In this document: positions 47,286-58,823 of the stretch, piece after piece
Layout of the letters: each line of letters opens with the position of its first letter
How positions within the stretch are numbered: position 1 is the stretch's first letter
From: Sebastes aleutianus
Taxonomy: Eukaryota > Chordata > Actinopteri > Perciformes > Sebastidae
Assembly (NCBI GenBank): GCA_916700875.1
Contig: CAKAKS010000067.1
Coordinates: forward strand, 7,715,591-7,779,590
Direction: 5' to 3'
DNA length: 64,000 bases
The notes under the pieces: generated by a model
What the model saw: the letters and a program-made list of their open reading frames with translations, nothing else
Database searches by the model: none
Told to the model about the DNA's origin: nothing
Translations under genes and position numbers: made by a program

Positions 47286-47890
47286 CAAATGATACTCCCA
47301 TCAGTCTCAGCTGTACTTTGCATTTAGTGCTAATTAACAAATGTTAGCATGCTAACACACTAAACTAAGATGGTGAACATAGTAAACATTATACCTGCTT
47401 AACATCTGCAAATTAATATTTAGCTCAAAATACTGCCTTTGCAGAACCGTTAGTGTGGCTGCAGACTCTTACGCTGTGTCCCAGATCCATACCACACACT
47501 AAATCCAAATAAGTGTCGTGAATGCCTTGAGTGTGCTGTTAATGGATGCTACCCTCCCATAAAGTCATGCACAAAGGAATTTAAGAAGCTGCTCAAAAAT
47601 GCGAAAACATGAAAACATATTGTGCATAGTGGTCAAACAGCTTTGTGAATGTGAACACCCCAGAAAACAAAAAACAAAAATCCTTTAAAATCTTGGAAAA
47701 ACGTTTTTATTTGAAAATTTGTGATGTTTAGTGACACTCACACAAAGTGGCAGATTGACATGCATCAGCGCATGTATTGTATCATTTCCTCTTAGTATAA
47801 AATGTTTGGTAATTTAGTATACTAAGAAAATTACTACATAGTATATATTGTATAGAATTAGTATCTCATATGAATATAATATATTAGAAG

Positions 47891-48356
47891 TAGGGCTGTC
47901 AAAGTTAACGCAATAATAACGCGTTAACGCAAATTTGTTTTAACGTCACTAATTTCTTTAAAGCATTAACGCAACTTGCAATTTTTAGGTTTGCAGTTTT
48001 AAAGGTAGAGTGAAGATACTGGCATCATATGAAACTAGAAAAACCTGATGACTCTATTGGTACCAACCATGTCATACTAGCTTGTCGAGAAGGAATCTAA
48101 ATAGTGTTCCAAACCTACGCAAAATTTTGGTGAGGACCTCTGACCTCAAGATATGTGAATGAAAATGTTATGATTTTAACATATTTTTTATGCTAAATGC
48201 AGTACCTGTGAGGGTTTCTGGACAATATGTGTCATTGTAGTAAGAGGTACGGCACATTTTGAACCGATAACAAATGTGTGATTAATTTGTCACGATTAAT
48301 TATGGACAATCATGCGATTTCTCGCAATTAAATATTTGAATCAATTGACAGCCCTA
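47891..48356. mobile_element. hAT MITE, 'TAGGGCTGTCAA' family, short copy
   Basis: The left end TAGGGCTGTCAAAGTTAACG and the right end TCAATTGACAGCCCTA are inverted. The interior 'gcgttaacgcaaatttg' is shared with the 52.3 kb copy, but about 0.3 kb of the middle is missing. No clear target duplication remains. Confidence 0.8.
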
Positions 48357-49536
48357 GCTGGAGGTAAACCTCTCAATGTGCACATGTGCTGCTAGGTGGA
48401 GGGTAAAGTTTTCTTTATCTTGAAGGCGTTGTGTTACGTTCCCCAGCTTTCCTGAGCCTGATAGCTCCTTATCACATCCAAAAAGGTGACGGGTGTATTA
48501 TTCCCCAGTCTCTTAATCATCCAGAGGTAATTTCAGATGCACGGTCTGCAGATGACCTTGACTTTCTCTTTTTGAGCGCACTCCTGAGAATTTAATCCGT
48601 GATGTGGCACTCTCAGAGTTTGAGGATTACTTTTTTCATGCTCTGTTTGAAAAGCTTTAAAAGAGGAGAGGCAGAGAGGGAGAGAGGGAGATTTGGTGAT
48701 AACCCAGATAGAGCTATTGATTTGGTTAGAGGACCTGCTTCACACCTGGCAAGATTCGAGAGAAAATAACTGAGAAGTTTAATCAATGTGCCGACAGCTA
48801 ATCAAAAGAAGTGAGGTGTACCAGCAGCAGCCTGTGGTTACCTGCTCTGAGTGTTTGAGTGTATGTTCCTCTTTCCACCGGCAAATGTTTGTACCTCGGT
48901 GGATTCATGCTTGTTTGTGTTCCAGTAATTACAGATGGTGTATATCAAATATATTCTGTGTTAAAAAAAGGAAAAACTCAGATTGGTTTCTTTCATTTGC
49001 AAATAAGACTGACATCTTGGAAAATGTCTATTTACTAAAGGTGTCCTGTCATCTGGCAGGCAGGCAGACTGCAGCTGAACTCAATTACAGCCTCCGTACA
49101 GACAGGCAAAACACAAAGGCAGCGTCTGAATAACATACCTGAGAAGACGGACAGGAGGTTTGCCAGGTTTGCATCACTTTTTCTTTTCTTTTCTAACAGT
49201 TTCTGTAAAAATATACAGAAAATCTGTATCATAATCCAAAATATTTCTAAAATACAGCCTAGTATCAAAAAAGGTTATATTGAAATATGTTGTTTGGTTG
49301 GCTGTGGGGCCAGATCTTGTGTCCGTGTCCTTGTTCTTTAAATGAGCTTATACCATCTATTCAACCTCTTTCTGTGATAAATGCTATTTTGTCAAGACAC
49401 TTTCAGCGAGGTGAAGGTACTGAAACATCGTTTCACATACCTCATCTCTGCATTCATACAGTTGGAATTGTTGGACCACGGACTGTCAACAGATCAGGGT
49501 CTACCACTGTAACCGTTTCTCTTTTATTTCATATAG

Positions 49537-49632
49537 TTGACAGTGAAGAGCGTCAGGCAGCGAGACTAGAGGACGACATGAAACGGAAGTCCCTGAATTC
49601 ACAAGAGAGCTTAGAAAGTCCCGCCGTCTTCA
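49537..49632 (+). other. Orphan exon-like block of 96 nt, phase 1-1
   Basis: A pyrimidine-rich tract and ATATAG acceptor end at 49536; a consensus donor GTAAGT begins at 49633. The reading frame is open with 2 nt, 31 codons and 1 nt. Its product begins DSEERQAARLEDDMKRKSLN and continues with Ser/Glu-rich sequence. A symmetric 96-nt exon can be skipped without changing frame, as in many cassette exons. I cannot assign the gene and see no partner exon nearby. A lone exon of a long gene, a relic, or chance are all possible. Confidence 0.4.
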
Positions 49633-49919
49633 GTAAGTTGACTACATTTGGATTTAATATTGTTTGTTTAAATTTGAATTTTAGCCACTTGTAGCAAATT
49701 ACACCAACTTTAAGCTTCAGATGGCCAGAAATGTATTTATAATTTATTCAGAGCATTAATATAGCAGCAAACAACAATTTGCTATATAAAATGCAAATGT
49801 AAATCAGCTTTTTTTGTCACACATTGTATTGTATACAGCATAGCACACAGTGACATTTAGTCTCTGCAGTAGGAGCAGTGGGCAGCGACTTTATAATGTC
49901 ATATTGTAGTCATATAGTA

Positions 49920-50075
49920 TAGCAGTTTTTGGGTTCTCTGTCTTACTCAAGGGCATCTCGGCAGTGCCCAGGAGGCACCTCTCCAGCTACTGCCCTTACT
50001 CACTCTGTGCGGGGAACCGGCGACCCTCTGATTCCCAAGCCAAGTCCCTATGGACTGAGCTACTGACGCTGGAGT
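49920..50075 (-). repeat. tRNA-derived SINE, second family
   Basis: On the minus strand: box A-like 'tagctcagtccatagggac', box B-like 'gtcgccggttccccg', then a body with 'gtgcctcctgggcactgccg' and 'gcccttgagtaaga'. The phrase 'cttgagtaa' is shared with the intron-6 SINE at 18.4 kb, so they may belong to one superfamily. Confidence 0.75.
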
Positions 50076-50149
50076 TTAAAGGAGTAATGTCTACCTGAGC
50101 AGAGAATGAAGTCGCTCTCCCTCCGTGTGTGTTGTAATCCAAGCATTTC

Positions 50150-50400
50150 TGTGCTTTGTTGACATGCGTGACGTGCGCATTCTTTTTTCAGTCAGAGAAT
50201 TTTCTTTTTTTCCCGTCATGATATCAATGTGCACGCGACACCAGCCTCAGGTAATCAGCCGGAAAGCAGACAGTCCTGGAGGCAAAGTAAAGTCAAAATC
50301 AAAACTAAAATTCGATTTATGTTGGTCGATTACTATAAGCAAATTATTTAAACAGCATTTGTATAGGAGTGATTCTGTCCCAAGCTTTTTGACAATGGCA
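50150..50400. repeat. Copy of a segment also found at 61.4-61.7 kb
   Basis: 'cccgtcatgatatc.atgtg', 'cagccggaaagcagac' and 'gattactataagca.attattta' appear in the same order at 61440-61690. The 102-codon ORF over this stretch is therefore repeat-derived and not called. Confidence 0.7.
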
Positions 50401-50439
50401 ACTCAGAATTTAAAAAAAACAAAACTTTTCTAGAGGGTT

Positions 50440-52275
50440 AATATACTTTTATAAAAACGTTTTTAAAGTTGAAATACAATAAATATATAAAAGAAATGAA
50501 TAAACACTGGATTTCTAGAAGCATCTTAACTTGTAATGACCCTATAAGTTGTTTTTTGTTCAACGCTTTAATATTCACTATTACCTCTGTGTTTTGATTC
50601 ACAGTGCTGTAAAGGACCTACTGTGCATGACTAAGAGACCAATGTCACTAGTGATCAACAATTATATTTGTATTCAAAGAAGAGGGCACATTTAAAAAGC
50701 TTAAATCTTACTCTTAGATTGGCCATTTCTTCATTTTTGTTAAAACAACAACAAAAAAACAAAGAACAAAAATGAGCCAAGCTCTACCAACCACCTCAAC
50801 ATGTAGTTGATAAAGTATTCTCATACACCTGATACAGCAGTATACAAAATTAGGAGAGTGTAAAATATTAGCATTCAAAGCAACATTATTATGCATTTGA
50901 AAGTGCCTGCCCTTTATCCAAACAGTTTCCAATGACGGCCTCTCAGATGGTTCTGTGTAACAAACCGTCTGGCGGGTTAGGCTAGCGGTCCCCACCGCCG
51001 CAGCCTAAACGCATTACCCACATTCAAATGACTAGCGTTTTCGTCGCAACGCCTTATTGGTGTGTGAATGCAGCCTTAGTCCTGCAAAAAAACACATCTG
51101 ATCCTGTCAGCCGGAGTCTTCCTGTGTGGTGTTTACATGTTCTCATTATGTCGGCTCCTGTTTCCTCTTGGTGCTCCGGTTTCCTCCCTCAGTCCAAAGA
51201 CATGTAGAAAGGGTGGATTGGATACTCTGAATTGTCAGCAGTGTGAATGTGTTTTTCCAACCGTGTGACTGACAGCAACTTGACCCCTGAGAGGGCCTCT
51301 AGTCCTCCTATGACCTTGAACAGGATAACCACATATAGAAAATAGAAGCACAATCACATCTGTTTGCTGGAATTTCATATTGTACTGTTTTTAAGATTAT
51401 TACTGAGATGCAGTTGGAAAAATAAATAAAACTAATTTGGCTAACTCGTTGATATTTCATGATTGAATGCAGTAAAAGTTTCCCAATTCCAACCCCTAAA
51501 ACCATAAATAATCTCAATGAGCAGTACAGTTTCTCTAAAGATCCCTGAAAAGTTTCCCAGACATCAGTTTTGTTCACTTTTTCGCAACACTTTTTGCATT
51601 CAGGTGAATTCAGCACTAGATGAAAACACATAATATCTCTGCAGACCGGAGTTTATCTCTCTCTAAACTGTCTCCCCACCAGAGCAGATAACATAAATAT
51701 TCTCAGATAGGAAACACAACTGACATCCTACAAGCACAGTAGCCTGAATGCAACCGTTTTTTCCCCTCATTTTTTATCAGCATGACTGAAAGAAAAGATA
51801 CATATTTACATGAAAGAGCAACACAGGGACAATGGATCCTTTTCATGAGCCCCAGTTTGTGCCTCTCACGTATAAGCAAACTGTAGACATTCAGGTAACC
51901 ATCGGTTACTCTAAAAGATGATTAACTGGCGATGTTTGGAAAAACCCAGAAGGTCGTTTAAAAACACCCCTCGCCATTCTTACAAGCTGCTGGTCCCCAG
52001 ACGTCACTTTGAGAACCACTGCATCGGAAAATGTGTTTTGCACTAAAAAATATCAGATCAAATGGAAGGAGTTATCACAGCAGAGACGGCGTTGAAACTG
52101 GACATATATTTTTGGGTATTTGCAGGAGGACTCTTTTTTTTCAGTTTCCCCAAAGTAATATCTTATTTCCACAAATTCAGTACTTGTTTTCCACATGATA
52201 ATAACTTGTTTTCTCAACACATTGGTCTTTTTTTCACAAGTAAATATCAAAAAGTAGTATTGTTTGGAACATTGA
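50440..52275. other. Intergenic, no gene seen
   Basis: Short ORFs only; a hAT-end-like relic 'gtccccagacgtcactttga' is at 51,993. No splice-bounded exon that I can support. Confidence 0.45.
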
Positions 52276-52279
52276 ACTT

Positions 52280-53580
52280 GTTCTAACTAGAGCTGTCAAA
52301 GTTAACGTGATAATAATGCATTAACGCAAATTAGTTTTAACTAATTTCTTTAATGCATTAAGACAACCTGCGAATTTTTAGTTTGTAGCGGACTCCTTTA
52401 TAAAGCTAGAGTGAAGATACTGGCATCATATGAAACTAGAAAAAACCTAAGGAATCCATTGGTACCAACCACGTCATACTAGCTTTTCGAGAAGGATGCT
52501 AAATAACGCTCCAAACTTGCGCAAAATTTTGTCGAAGAAAAACTGGCATGGACATTTTTTATCTCTGACCTCAAGATATGTGAATGAAAATGGGTTCTAT
52601 GGGTACCCACGAGTCTCCCCTTTACAGACATGCCCACTTTATGATAATCACATGCAGTTTGGGGCAAGTCATAGTCAAGTCAGCACACTGACACACTGAA
52701 AGCTGTTGTTGCCTGTTGGCTTCAGCTTGCCATGTTATGATCTGAGCATATTTTTTTTGCTAAATGCAGTACCTGTGAGGGTTTCTGGACAATATTTACC
52801 TCTGCCAAGATCGAAGGTTTGTTGGTTTGTTTGTTTGTCCGTTAACAGAATTACTCCAAAAGTTTGCGATGGATTTGAATGAAATGTTTTGGAGGGGTGG
52901 GGTGTGGCACAATGAACAATCCATTCGATTTTGGTGGCGATCTGCATCATGATCTGGATTCAGGAATATTTTGAAGGATTCCGATCAGCCTGAGCATTAA
53001 AACCACAGGGTGAAACACATGCGCAGTGTAACTGATGACGCGTGACCCCGCCTCCTTCTGACAGCAGAGAGATACGTGTGTGGATGTGTATGGAGAAGCT
53101 GCTGGCCGTCCGCGGTGAGAATGAAAAAAGCTGTAGATGATCGGATGACAGACAACGTAGTGTAACGTTATACAGACATAACAAGGCTGCTGAATGAGAG
53201 GCATCCGGCAATACGTTACATGGAAACACACATTAACCGTGTTAATAATAAGCCGACCACCTCACGTAACTTCCAGCTGTGAGCTGTGATCTGTTTTTAA
53301 AGTCAAGCGTTGGCGGAGGTCTGCGCTCTCCGAGTGCAATTCTAGTTGTCATTGTTTTGTGTTGTTGATTGATTTCCAATAATAAATATATACATACATT
53401 TGCATAAAGCAGCATATTTGTCCACTCCCATGTTGATAAGAGAATTAAATACTTGACAAATCTCCCTTTAAGGTACATTTTGAACAGATAAAAAATGTGC
53501 GATTAATTGCGATTAACAATGTACAAGCATGCGATTAATCGTGATTAAATGTTTAATCGATTGACAGCCCTAGTTCTAAC
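52280..53580. mobile_element. hAT element, 'TAGRGCTGTCAA' family, with perfect target duplication and a nested insertion
   Basis: GTTCTAAC flanks it on both sides (52280-52287 and 53573-53580). Ends are TAGAGCTGTCAAAGTTAACG and TCGATTGACAGCCCTA. The body matches fragments at 6.6, 19.5 and 47.9 kb. The body is interrupted at 52797 and resumes at 53347, so a 550-bp element inserted later. No transposase is visible. Confidence 0.88.
52797..53346. mobile_element. 550-bp element nested in the hAT copy
   Basis: It begins 'tacctctgccaagatcgaag' and ends 'tgcgctctccgagtgcaatt' plus 'ctagt'. Removing it restores 'gacaatatt' + 'tgtcattg', the continuous sequence seen in the fragment at 19.5 kb. This proves insertion after the host element. 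The minus-strand ORFs (up to 94 codons) over it are not supported as genes. Confidence 0.8.
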
Positions 53581-53709
53581 ATGATTTGTTCCCACACAAA
53601 ATTGTATCCATTAAAATGCAATAATTTGTAAGAACATGTGGATCTTGCACCTAGAAATAACTTGTTCCACCAAGTTAACATCATGATCTCATTCATTTAC
53701 TGTAAAATG

Positions 53710-53935
53710 TCGTCAAGTAAATTTTATTGATATAGCCCAATATCACGAATCACAAATTCTCCTTAAAGGGTTTTACAATCTGTACAGCATACGACACCCT
53801 CTGTCCTTAGACCCTCACTTCAGATAAGGAAAAACTCCCCCAAAAAAAACCTTTTAACAAGAAGAAAAGAGCAACAGAGGGGGAATTTCTCTCCCAGGAT
53901 TGAAAGACGTGCAATAGATGTTGTTTCTACAGAAT
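53710..53935. repeat. Dispersed repeat 'atatagcccaatatcac'
   Basis: A well-known teleost repeat body: 'gatatagcccaatatcacga', 'gggttttacaatctgtacag', 'aaggaaaaactcccccaaaa'. It lies between the hAT elements at 52.3 and 54.0 kb. Confidence 0.65.
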
Positions 53936-53955
53936 AACAAACAAGTAAAATTACA

Positions 53956-54782
53956 GTATAGACCAGGGGTCAGCAACCTTTACTATCAAAAGAGACATTT
54001 TAGGCAAAAAAATAAAATAATAATCTGTCTGGAGCCGCAAAACATTTGAGCATTGTGATGAAGGTAACACAGCCTATAGTCTAAGTTTATAGTATATACT
54101 GTAAGTCTAATGCAGTGAGGACCAAAGTGCAAATGTACGACGGAGTATTAGGGCCACATTGAGGGAAAAAAAATCGGAGATTTCCAGAATAAAGTCAGAA
54201 GTTTACGAGAAAAGAAAATTCGTAATATTACGAGAATAAAGTAATAACTTAACGAGAAAAAAGTCATAATATTACGAGAATAAAGTCATAACTTTACGAG
54301 AAAAAAAGTCGTAATATTCCGACAATAAAGTCATAACTTTATGAGAAAAAATGTCGTAATAATACGAGAATAAAGTCATAACTTTACTAGAAAAAAAATT
54401 GTAATATTACGAGAATACAGTCATAACTTTACGAGAAAAAAAGAAAATAACACGTAAAATTACTACGACTTTTTTCTCTTAAAACTATGACTTTATTCTC
54501 GTAATATTATGACTTTTTTCTCATAAACCTATGACTTTATTCTCGTAATATTTATAAATTTATTTTCTAAATCTCAGATTTATTTTTTTTCCTCAATGTG
54601 GCCCTAATACTCCATCGTACCGTCGTACCATAGACCTACAACAATGATAAATAAAAATGAAAATGTAAACAAAAGAACAGTTATTCATTTCCATTTTTAA
54701 AAATCCACAAGAAGTCACTGGAGAGTGTCTAAAGAGCCACATGTGGCTCCGGAGCCGCAGGTTGCTGACCCCTGGTATAGAC
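53956..54782. mobile_element. hAT element, 'CAGGGGTCAGCAACC' termini, hosting a nested array element
   Basis: The element is 53964-54774; GTATAGAC is duplicated exactly at 53956-53963 and 54775-54782. The ends CAGGGGTCAGCAACC and GGTTGCTGACCCCTG are perfect inverted repeats. Its middle is occupied by another element (about 54135-54620). Confidence 0.92.
54135..54620. mobile_element. Tandem-array element with 'GGAGTATTAGGGCCACATTG' inverted ends
   Basis: The left end at 54142 and the right end at about 54592-54614 are inverted copies of GGAGTATTAGGGCCACATTG. Between them run about eight units of some 44 bp. Each unit is made of two related halves, 'ttacgagaaaaaagtcgtaat' and 'ttacgagaataaagtcataac'. 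Near 54,470 the array flips orientation, so the whole can fold on itself. Related pieces occur at 3.93, 4.96 and 8.75 kb. No ORF, and I do not know its superfamily. Confidence 0.8.
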
Positions 54783-54956
54783 AATCAGGATGACAGAATT
54801 ATAGATAGATTGTAAACATATGTGAAGAATAGATGTGGGAGGATTTCCAAGCAACTTCCAAGTGTCTCCAAACTTGTTTTGTTGTCTTGTGTTGTTGTTT
54901 ATCTAAATTGGAAGACTTAATAAAAACAACTTGAAATACACAAAAAACAAAAAAAT

Positions 54957-54992
<36 letters not shown>

Positions 54993-55300
54993 TAACTTTA
55001 TTGATCCCGAGGGAAATTCAAGTTTCCAGCATCACAGTTCTATAGTGCAAAACATGTTAGTAAAAAGGCAGTAAAAAAGTTAGTAGTGCAAAGTACAAAA
55101 AAATATACCAGATATAAAAATACAAGGAGATGAAGAAAACTGTTAAAACTGAATATAGTGCAGGGTAACAGCTGTGATACACGACTATTAAAAAGTGCAG
55201 AAGAGACTGTTAAAAATGAGTATAGTGCAGGGTAACTCCAGTAGCTTAGTCTATGAAAGTGCACTGTATGCATTATTATCTGTCCTGCATATATGAATCC
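54957..55300 (-). repeat. LINE 3' tail in reverse with (TAGA)n
   Basis: A (ATAG)n run at 54957-54992 leads into 'taactttattgatcccgagg', the standard reverse-strand 3' end of teleost LINEs. 'tatagtgcagggtaac' occurs twice (55155 and 55221). No ORF of reverse transcriptase remains. Confidence 0.75.
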
Positions 55301-55473
55301 TATTTGGATACTTCTTGTTCCCATTGGTTAAGATCATCTCTTGTTCATTTCACACATTGAAGAACACATTTTAGGGATGTTTTTGTTTTAGCAGAAAAGA
55401 CCGATGATAACCTGCAGCAGCTTGTCTTTAGACTGACATGCTGTAAAAAGCAGAAGTCAGGAACTCAGCGTTG

Positions 55474-55768
55474 GTCATGTGACGCTGTCGGTGGGCGGGG
55501 CTCTGCGTCGTCGCCGGCCAATAGCAGCGCAGCGTCGCTCCCGTCCAGGTCCCAGCCAGCTCCATGGGGGAAAAAAACCCACCAGAGAGAGGAGACGAAT
55601 AACGGTACACTCCAACAATATCTATGGAGCCGCATATCCCCGCATATAACCATATAATCTCCTCCTGTGATACATACGTGAATAAATGTGTTTGGAAACG
55701 GACGCGGTGAACGGCGCTGTGGGGCTGACGAAAACAAGCGCTCCTCCATTGTCTGCGTAGAAATAAGA
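55474..55768 (+). promoter_or_regulatory. GC-rich promoter and 5' UTR with two short upstream ORFs
   Basis: The block has many CpGs in an otherwise AT-rich setting. It shows a GTCATGTGAC E-box/M-box-like site (55474-55483), a GC box GGGCGGGG (55493-55500) and a CCAAT box (55518-55522). Downstream lie two upstream ORFs, 55564-55602 (12 codons) and 55624-55710 (28 codons), before the proposed start at 55769. There is no TATA box. It fits the CpG-type promoter of a housekeeping or neural gene. Confidence 0.65.
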
Positions 55769-55786
55769 ATGGCCTGGATGTGGAAG
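55769..55786 (+). CDS. st6galnac3: Probable first coding exon of an ST6GalNAc-III-type sialyltransferase
   Basis: ATG plus five codons (MAWMWK) end at a strong GTAAGA donor (55787). I recall vertebrate ST6GALNAC3 starting MACILK, with a very short coding first exon before the membrane anchor. The match is 3 of 6 residues in the same length. In human the gene lies downstream of RABGGTB on the same strand, as here. The enzyme is a Golgi type II membrane protein that adds alpha-2,6 sialic acid to GalNAc of sialylated glycans and gangliosides. No further exon is seen to the end of the window, consistent with the very large intron 1 of this gene. The call rests on position and a very short match. 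Confidence 0.45.
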
Positions 55787-56377
55787 GTAAGAGGGGCTTT
55801 CTCTCTCAGACATTACAGCCACAAAAAGGGGGAGAAAAGGAGGATAAAACGCACAAGGAGCTGCTGACTTTGTTGGCCTGACGTTAGTGTGCGTTTTAGC
55901 AGATGTGGGGTGAAATGTGAGCTGATGATGATGATGCTCTGTGGAGGTAAATATCCCTCCTCTGTTTTCTGTCTTTCTGCAAGCCTGCTTTTTTTTGGGG
56001 ACTCTGAATTTGTGATTATGCACATGAAGGAAAAGCCAGGCCCTCGTGTTGTTTTTTTGCATTCAGTTCATGTTTGTGTGTCATTGCTACTGAAAAAAGC
56101 AGGCAGATGCATGCAGGCCATGGAGCCATGCTGTGTTCACTACATGCCTCATGACACGTTCAGGTGTTCACATGTGATGTGAGGAGTTTACTACATCCAC
56201 AGCTGCCTTAACAGATGAGCAAGTTGGTCAAAAAGTTCCTCAGTGACTCCCACTGTCTTCCTCTTTGTTTCACCCTTTTCATTTCAGTGTATAGTTCAGT
56301 TAATAGCAGTGCTGTACAGATGTTGACATTAACAACACTGTGAGAGCTGAAGATGTAGTTGGTCATAGATAACATAA

Positions 56378-56600
56378 GATAAGATATTCCTTTATTAGTC
56401 CCGCAGGTGGGAAATTTGCAGTGTACAGCAGCAAAAGACAAGATGCATCAGCTAACACAGTTAAAAAAAAAGAGCTAAACAAAGTGTAACAAAATATGAA
56501 CCATTTAAATAGAAGGAAGTATAAAAATAGGAGCAGTATATACAGTATTGACAATAAACAGACTATTAACAACATTTGCACAAGTGGAAAATGATATTGC
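56378..56600 (-). repeat. LINE 3' tail in reverse
   Basis: 'aagataagatattcctttat' then 'tagtcccgcaggtgggaaat' is another LINE 3' end on the minus strand, a different subfamily from 54.96 kb. Confidence 0.7.
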
Positions 56601-56669
56601 ACAGTGAGAATGAATGAATGAATGAAATTCCACCTGAAAATATCAGGTTATTGTCAGTTTTATGACACA

Positions 56670-57680
56670 AAATACACAGGGCTGCAACTCATAATCTTCA
56701 TTATCGAGTAATCTGACAATTTAATGTCTCAGTTTCCCCTCTATAAAATGTCAGAAAATTGTGAAAAATGTCCATCACAGTTTCCTAGAGTTCAAGGTGA
56801 CATCTTAAAGATATTTTATGTCTGAACAACAGTCAAACACTATATATATAACATATATATATTTAGCTCTCCTTATCTTTGAGAAGCTGGAAACATTGAA
56901 TGACTATTTTCCTTGATATGTGACTTAAACAATTAATCAATAGTTGGCGATTCATTTTTTTGTTGATCACCAAATCGATTCGTTTCTTGTTTTCTCAATT
57001 AGCAATAAAATGTCAGATGTTATTAGTTATTATTCAGTTTACAAAAGTTGACAAAGTTCCTCACATTTGAGAAGTTGAAATCAGAAAAGTTTGGTATTAG
57101 TGATTGAAAAATGAGTCAAAGTTTTAATCGATTATCAAAATTGTTGTAGATACATTTTTGCTAGATTAGTTGACTAATAGTTTCCCCTCTATTATCCATT
57201 CATATGTGGATTCATTTTCGGATTTCTTAATTAAACATTTTGTTTATAAAATGTCATAAAAATAGTGAAATATGTCGGTCACAGTTTTCCAGAGTCCAAG
57301 GTGACCTTTTGAAATTATCTGTTTTGTCCGACCAGCAGTCCAAAGCCCAAAGATATTCAGTTTTCTAATTATAGACAAAATAACAGCAAATCCTCAAATT
57401 TGAGAAGCTCAAACTAACAAATATTTGACTTTTTTTTTTTGCCTGAAAAGTGACTTAAACAACTAATCAATTATCAAAATTGTTTTTGTCAATCAACTTG
57501 CACAACTTGTTTTGTCTGACCAACAGCCAAAAACCCCAAAGATATTCCATTTACAGTGATATAAAGCAGTGAATACTTCTATTGGAGAAGCTGGAAACAG
57601 AGAATGAGTGGAGTTTTTTGCTTGAGAAGGATGATTATAATGATGATGATTTCAGCTCTAGTAGATGTCTGTGTGAATGA
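56670..57680. repeat. Several tandem-like copies of one dispersed repeat
   Basis: The block 'ataaaatgtcagaaaattgtg ... tttcc.agagt.caaggtgac ... tgtctga.caacag' appears at about 56,740, 57,245 and 57,500 with variants between. A further copy is at 58,600. It also matches 150-430. About 1 kb is thus made of related units of roughly 250 bp. Confidence 0.65.
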
Positions 57681-58823
57681 GAGTGTGTGTCAGTCTTTCA
57701 CAGGCACATACAGTACTTGCTCACTCACACTGTAAACAGTGTAAACAGCTTCAGTAGTATCATGTATAGTAAAATGTAGAGTGACATCTCATTTGTGTGT
57801 GTATAAAACACTTTGTTTTACCTCCTTCCACATTTTGCAAGTGTCTTCAGTCTATACGTTTGTTATCAGATAAAGTATCTGATAACAGCAGTATAGTTGA
57901 AATCATTATCATGATATTAATAAGGTTGTTTTCTGTCAAGCACTGAACATTGTCATTGAATGCTTGGTCAGTCTTAGTCTTGTTTATTCATTCTTGGATC
58001 AGATATTTCCTGATTTTATATGATCATTTTGCTATTTCATTCAGACAGAGTTCCTGAAGGATTGCTTTGTGTTTCAACACGATGAAACACTGATCCACTT
58101 ATTGTTTTGATAAAGTATTATTTTATTTTTTAAATAAGGGTTTTGTGGGAAAACTGTTTTATAGTCTTTAATGTCAGTCACCGTTCTACACAATCTACAC
58201 AGCACAAAATAAACATGGTAGATAGGATACTAGGCGTTTCATATTTGCACGATTTGAGCAATAGCCTCTAGCCTACCCGCTGTGCCGCTTGTAGTACAAA
58301 CTGTCGTGGGTATATAATAATTTATCTTGGCATTGAAAATGTTTTAGAAAAAGATTTAAAACGATTCATAATCAACCAGACACACTAGCGCCTTCTGCCG
58401 CATGAGATCTGTCATTTCTGTTTTAGGGAGACTACCGGTTGGAAACCATCAAAGGGCAAACAGTATTAACTTCTGTAATTAAAAGGCCCAGCCAAAATTA
58501 CTTTGACCCATCCAAAATTGAAATCCTGGCGCTGTGCCTGTGAAAAAGTACATTTTTGGTATTGGCACAGGATTTGAAACTAATTATTTTCATCATTGAT
58601 TAATCTGTCAATGAAGTTCTCAATTATTCGGTCAACTGTTTGGTCGATAAAATGTACAAAAGATAGTGGAAAATGCCCACTATGGGTTCTTAAAACAAGG
58701 TAACATCATCAACAGTCTAAAATCCAAAGAGATTCAGTTTACTTTCACTTTAGACAAAGATAAGTAGCAAAACATTACAAATGAGAAGCTGGAAGTGGGG
58801 AGTATTTGACATTTTTGCTTGAA

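Noticed and set aside
50125..50433. 102-codon plus-strand ORF
   Set aside because: The underlying DNA is a dispersed repeat also present at 61.4-61.7 kb, where the frame is not kept.
52947..53231. Two overlapping minus-strand ORFs of about 90 codons
   Set aside because: They fall within the 550-bp element nested in a hAT copy and show no family resemblance.
54190..54560. CRISPR-like regular repeats
   Set aside because: The units form a head-to-tail array without unique spacers, flip orientation, and sit in a vertebrate transposon.
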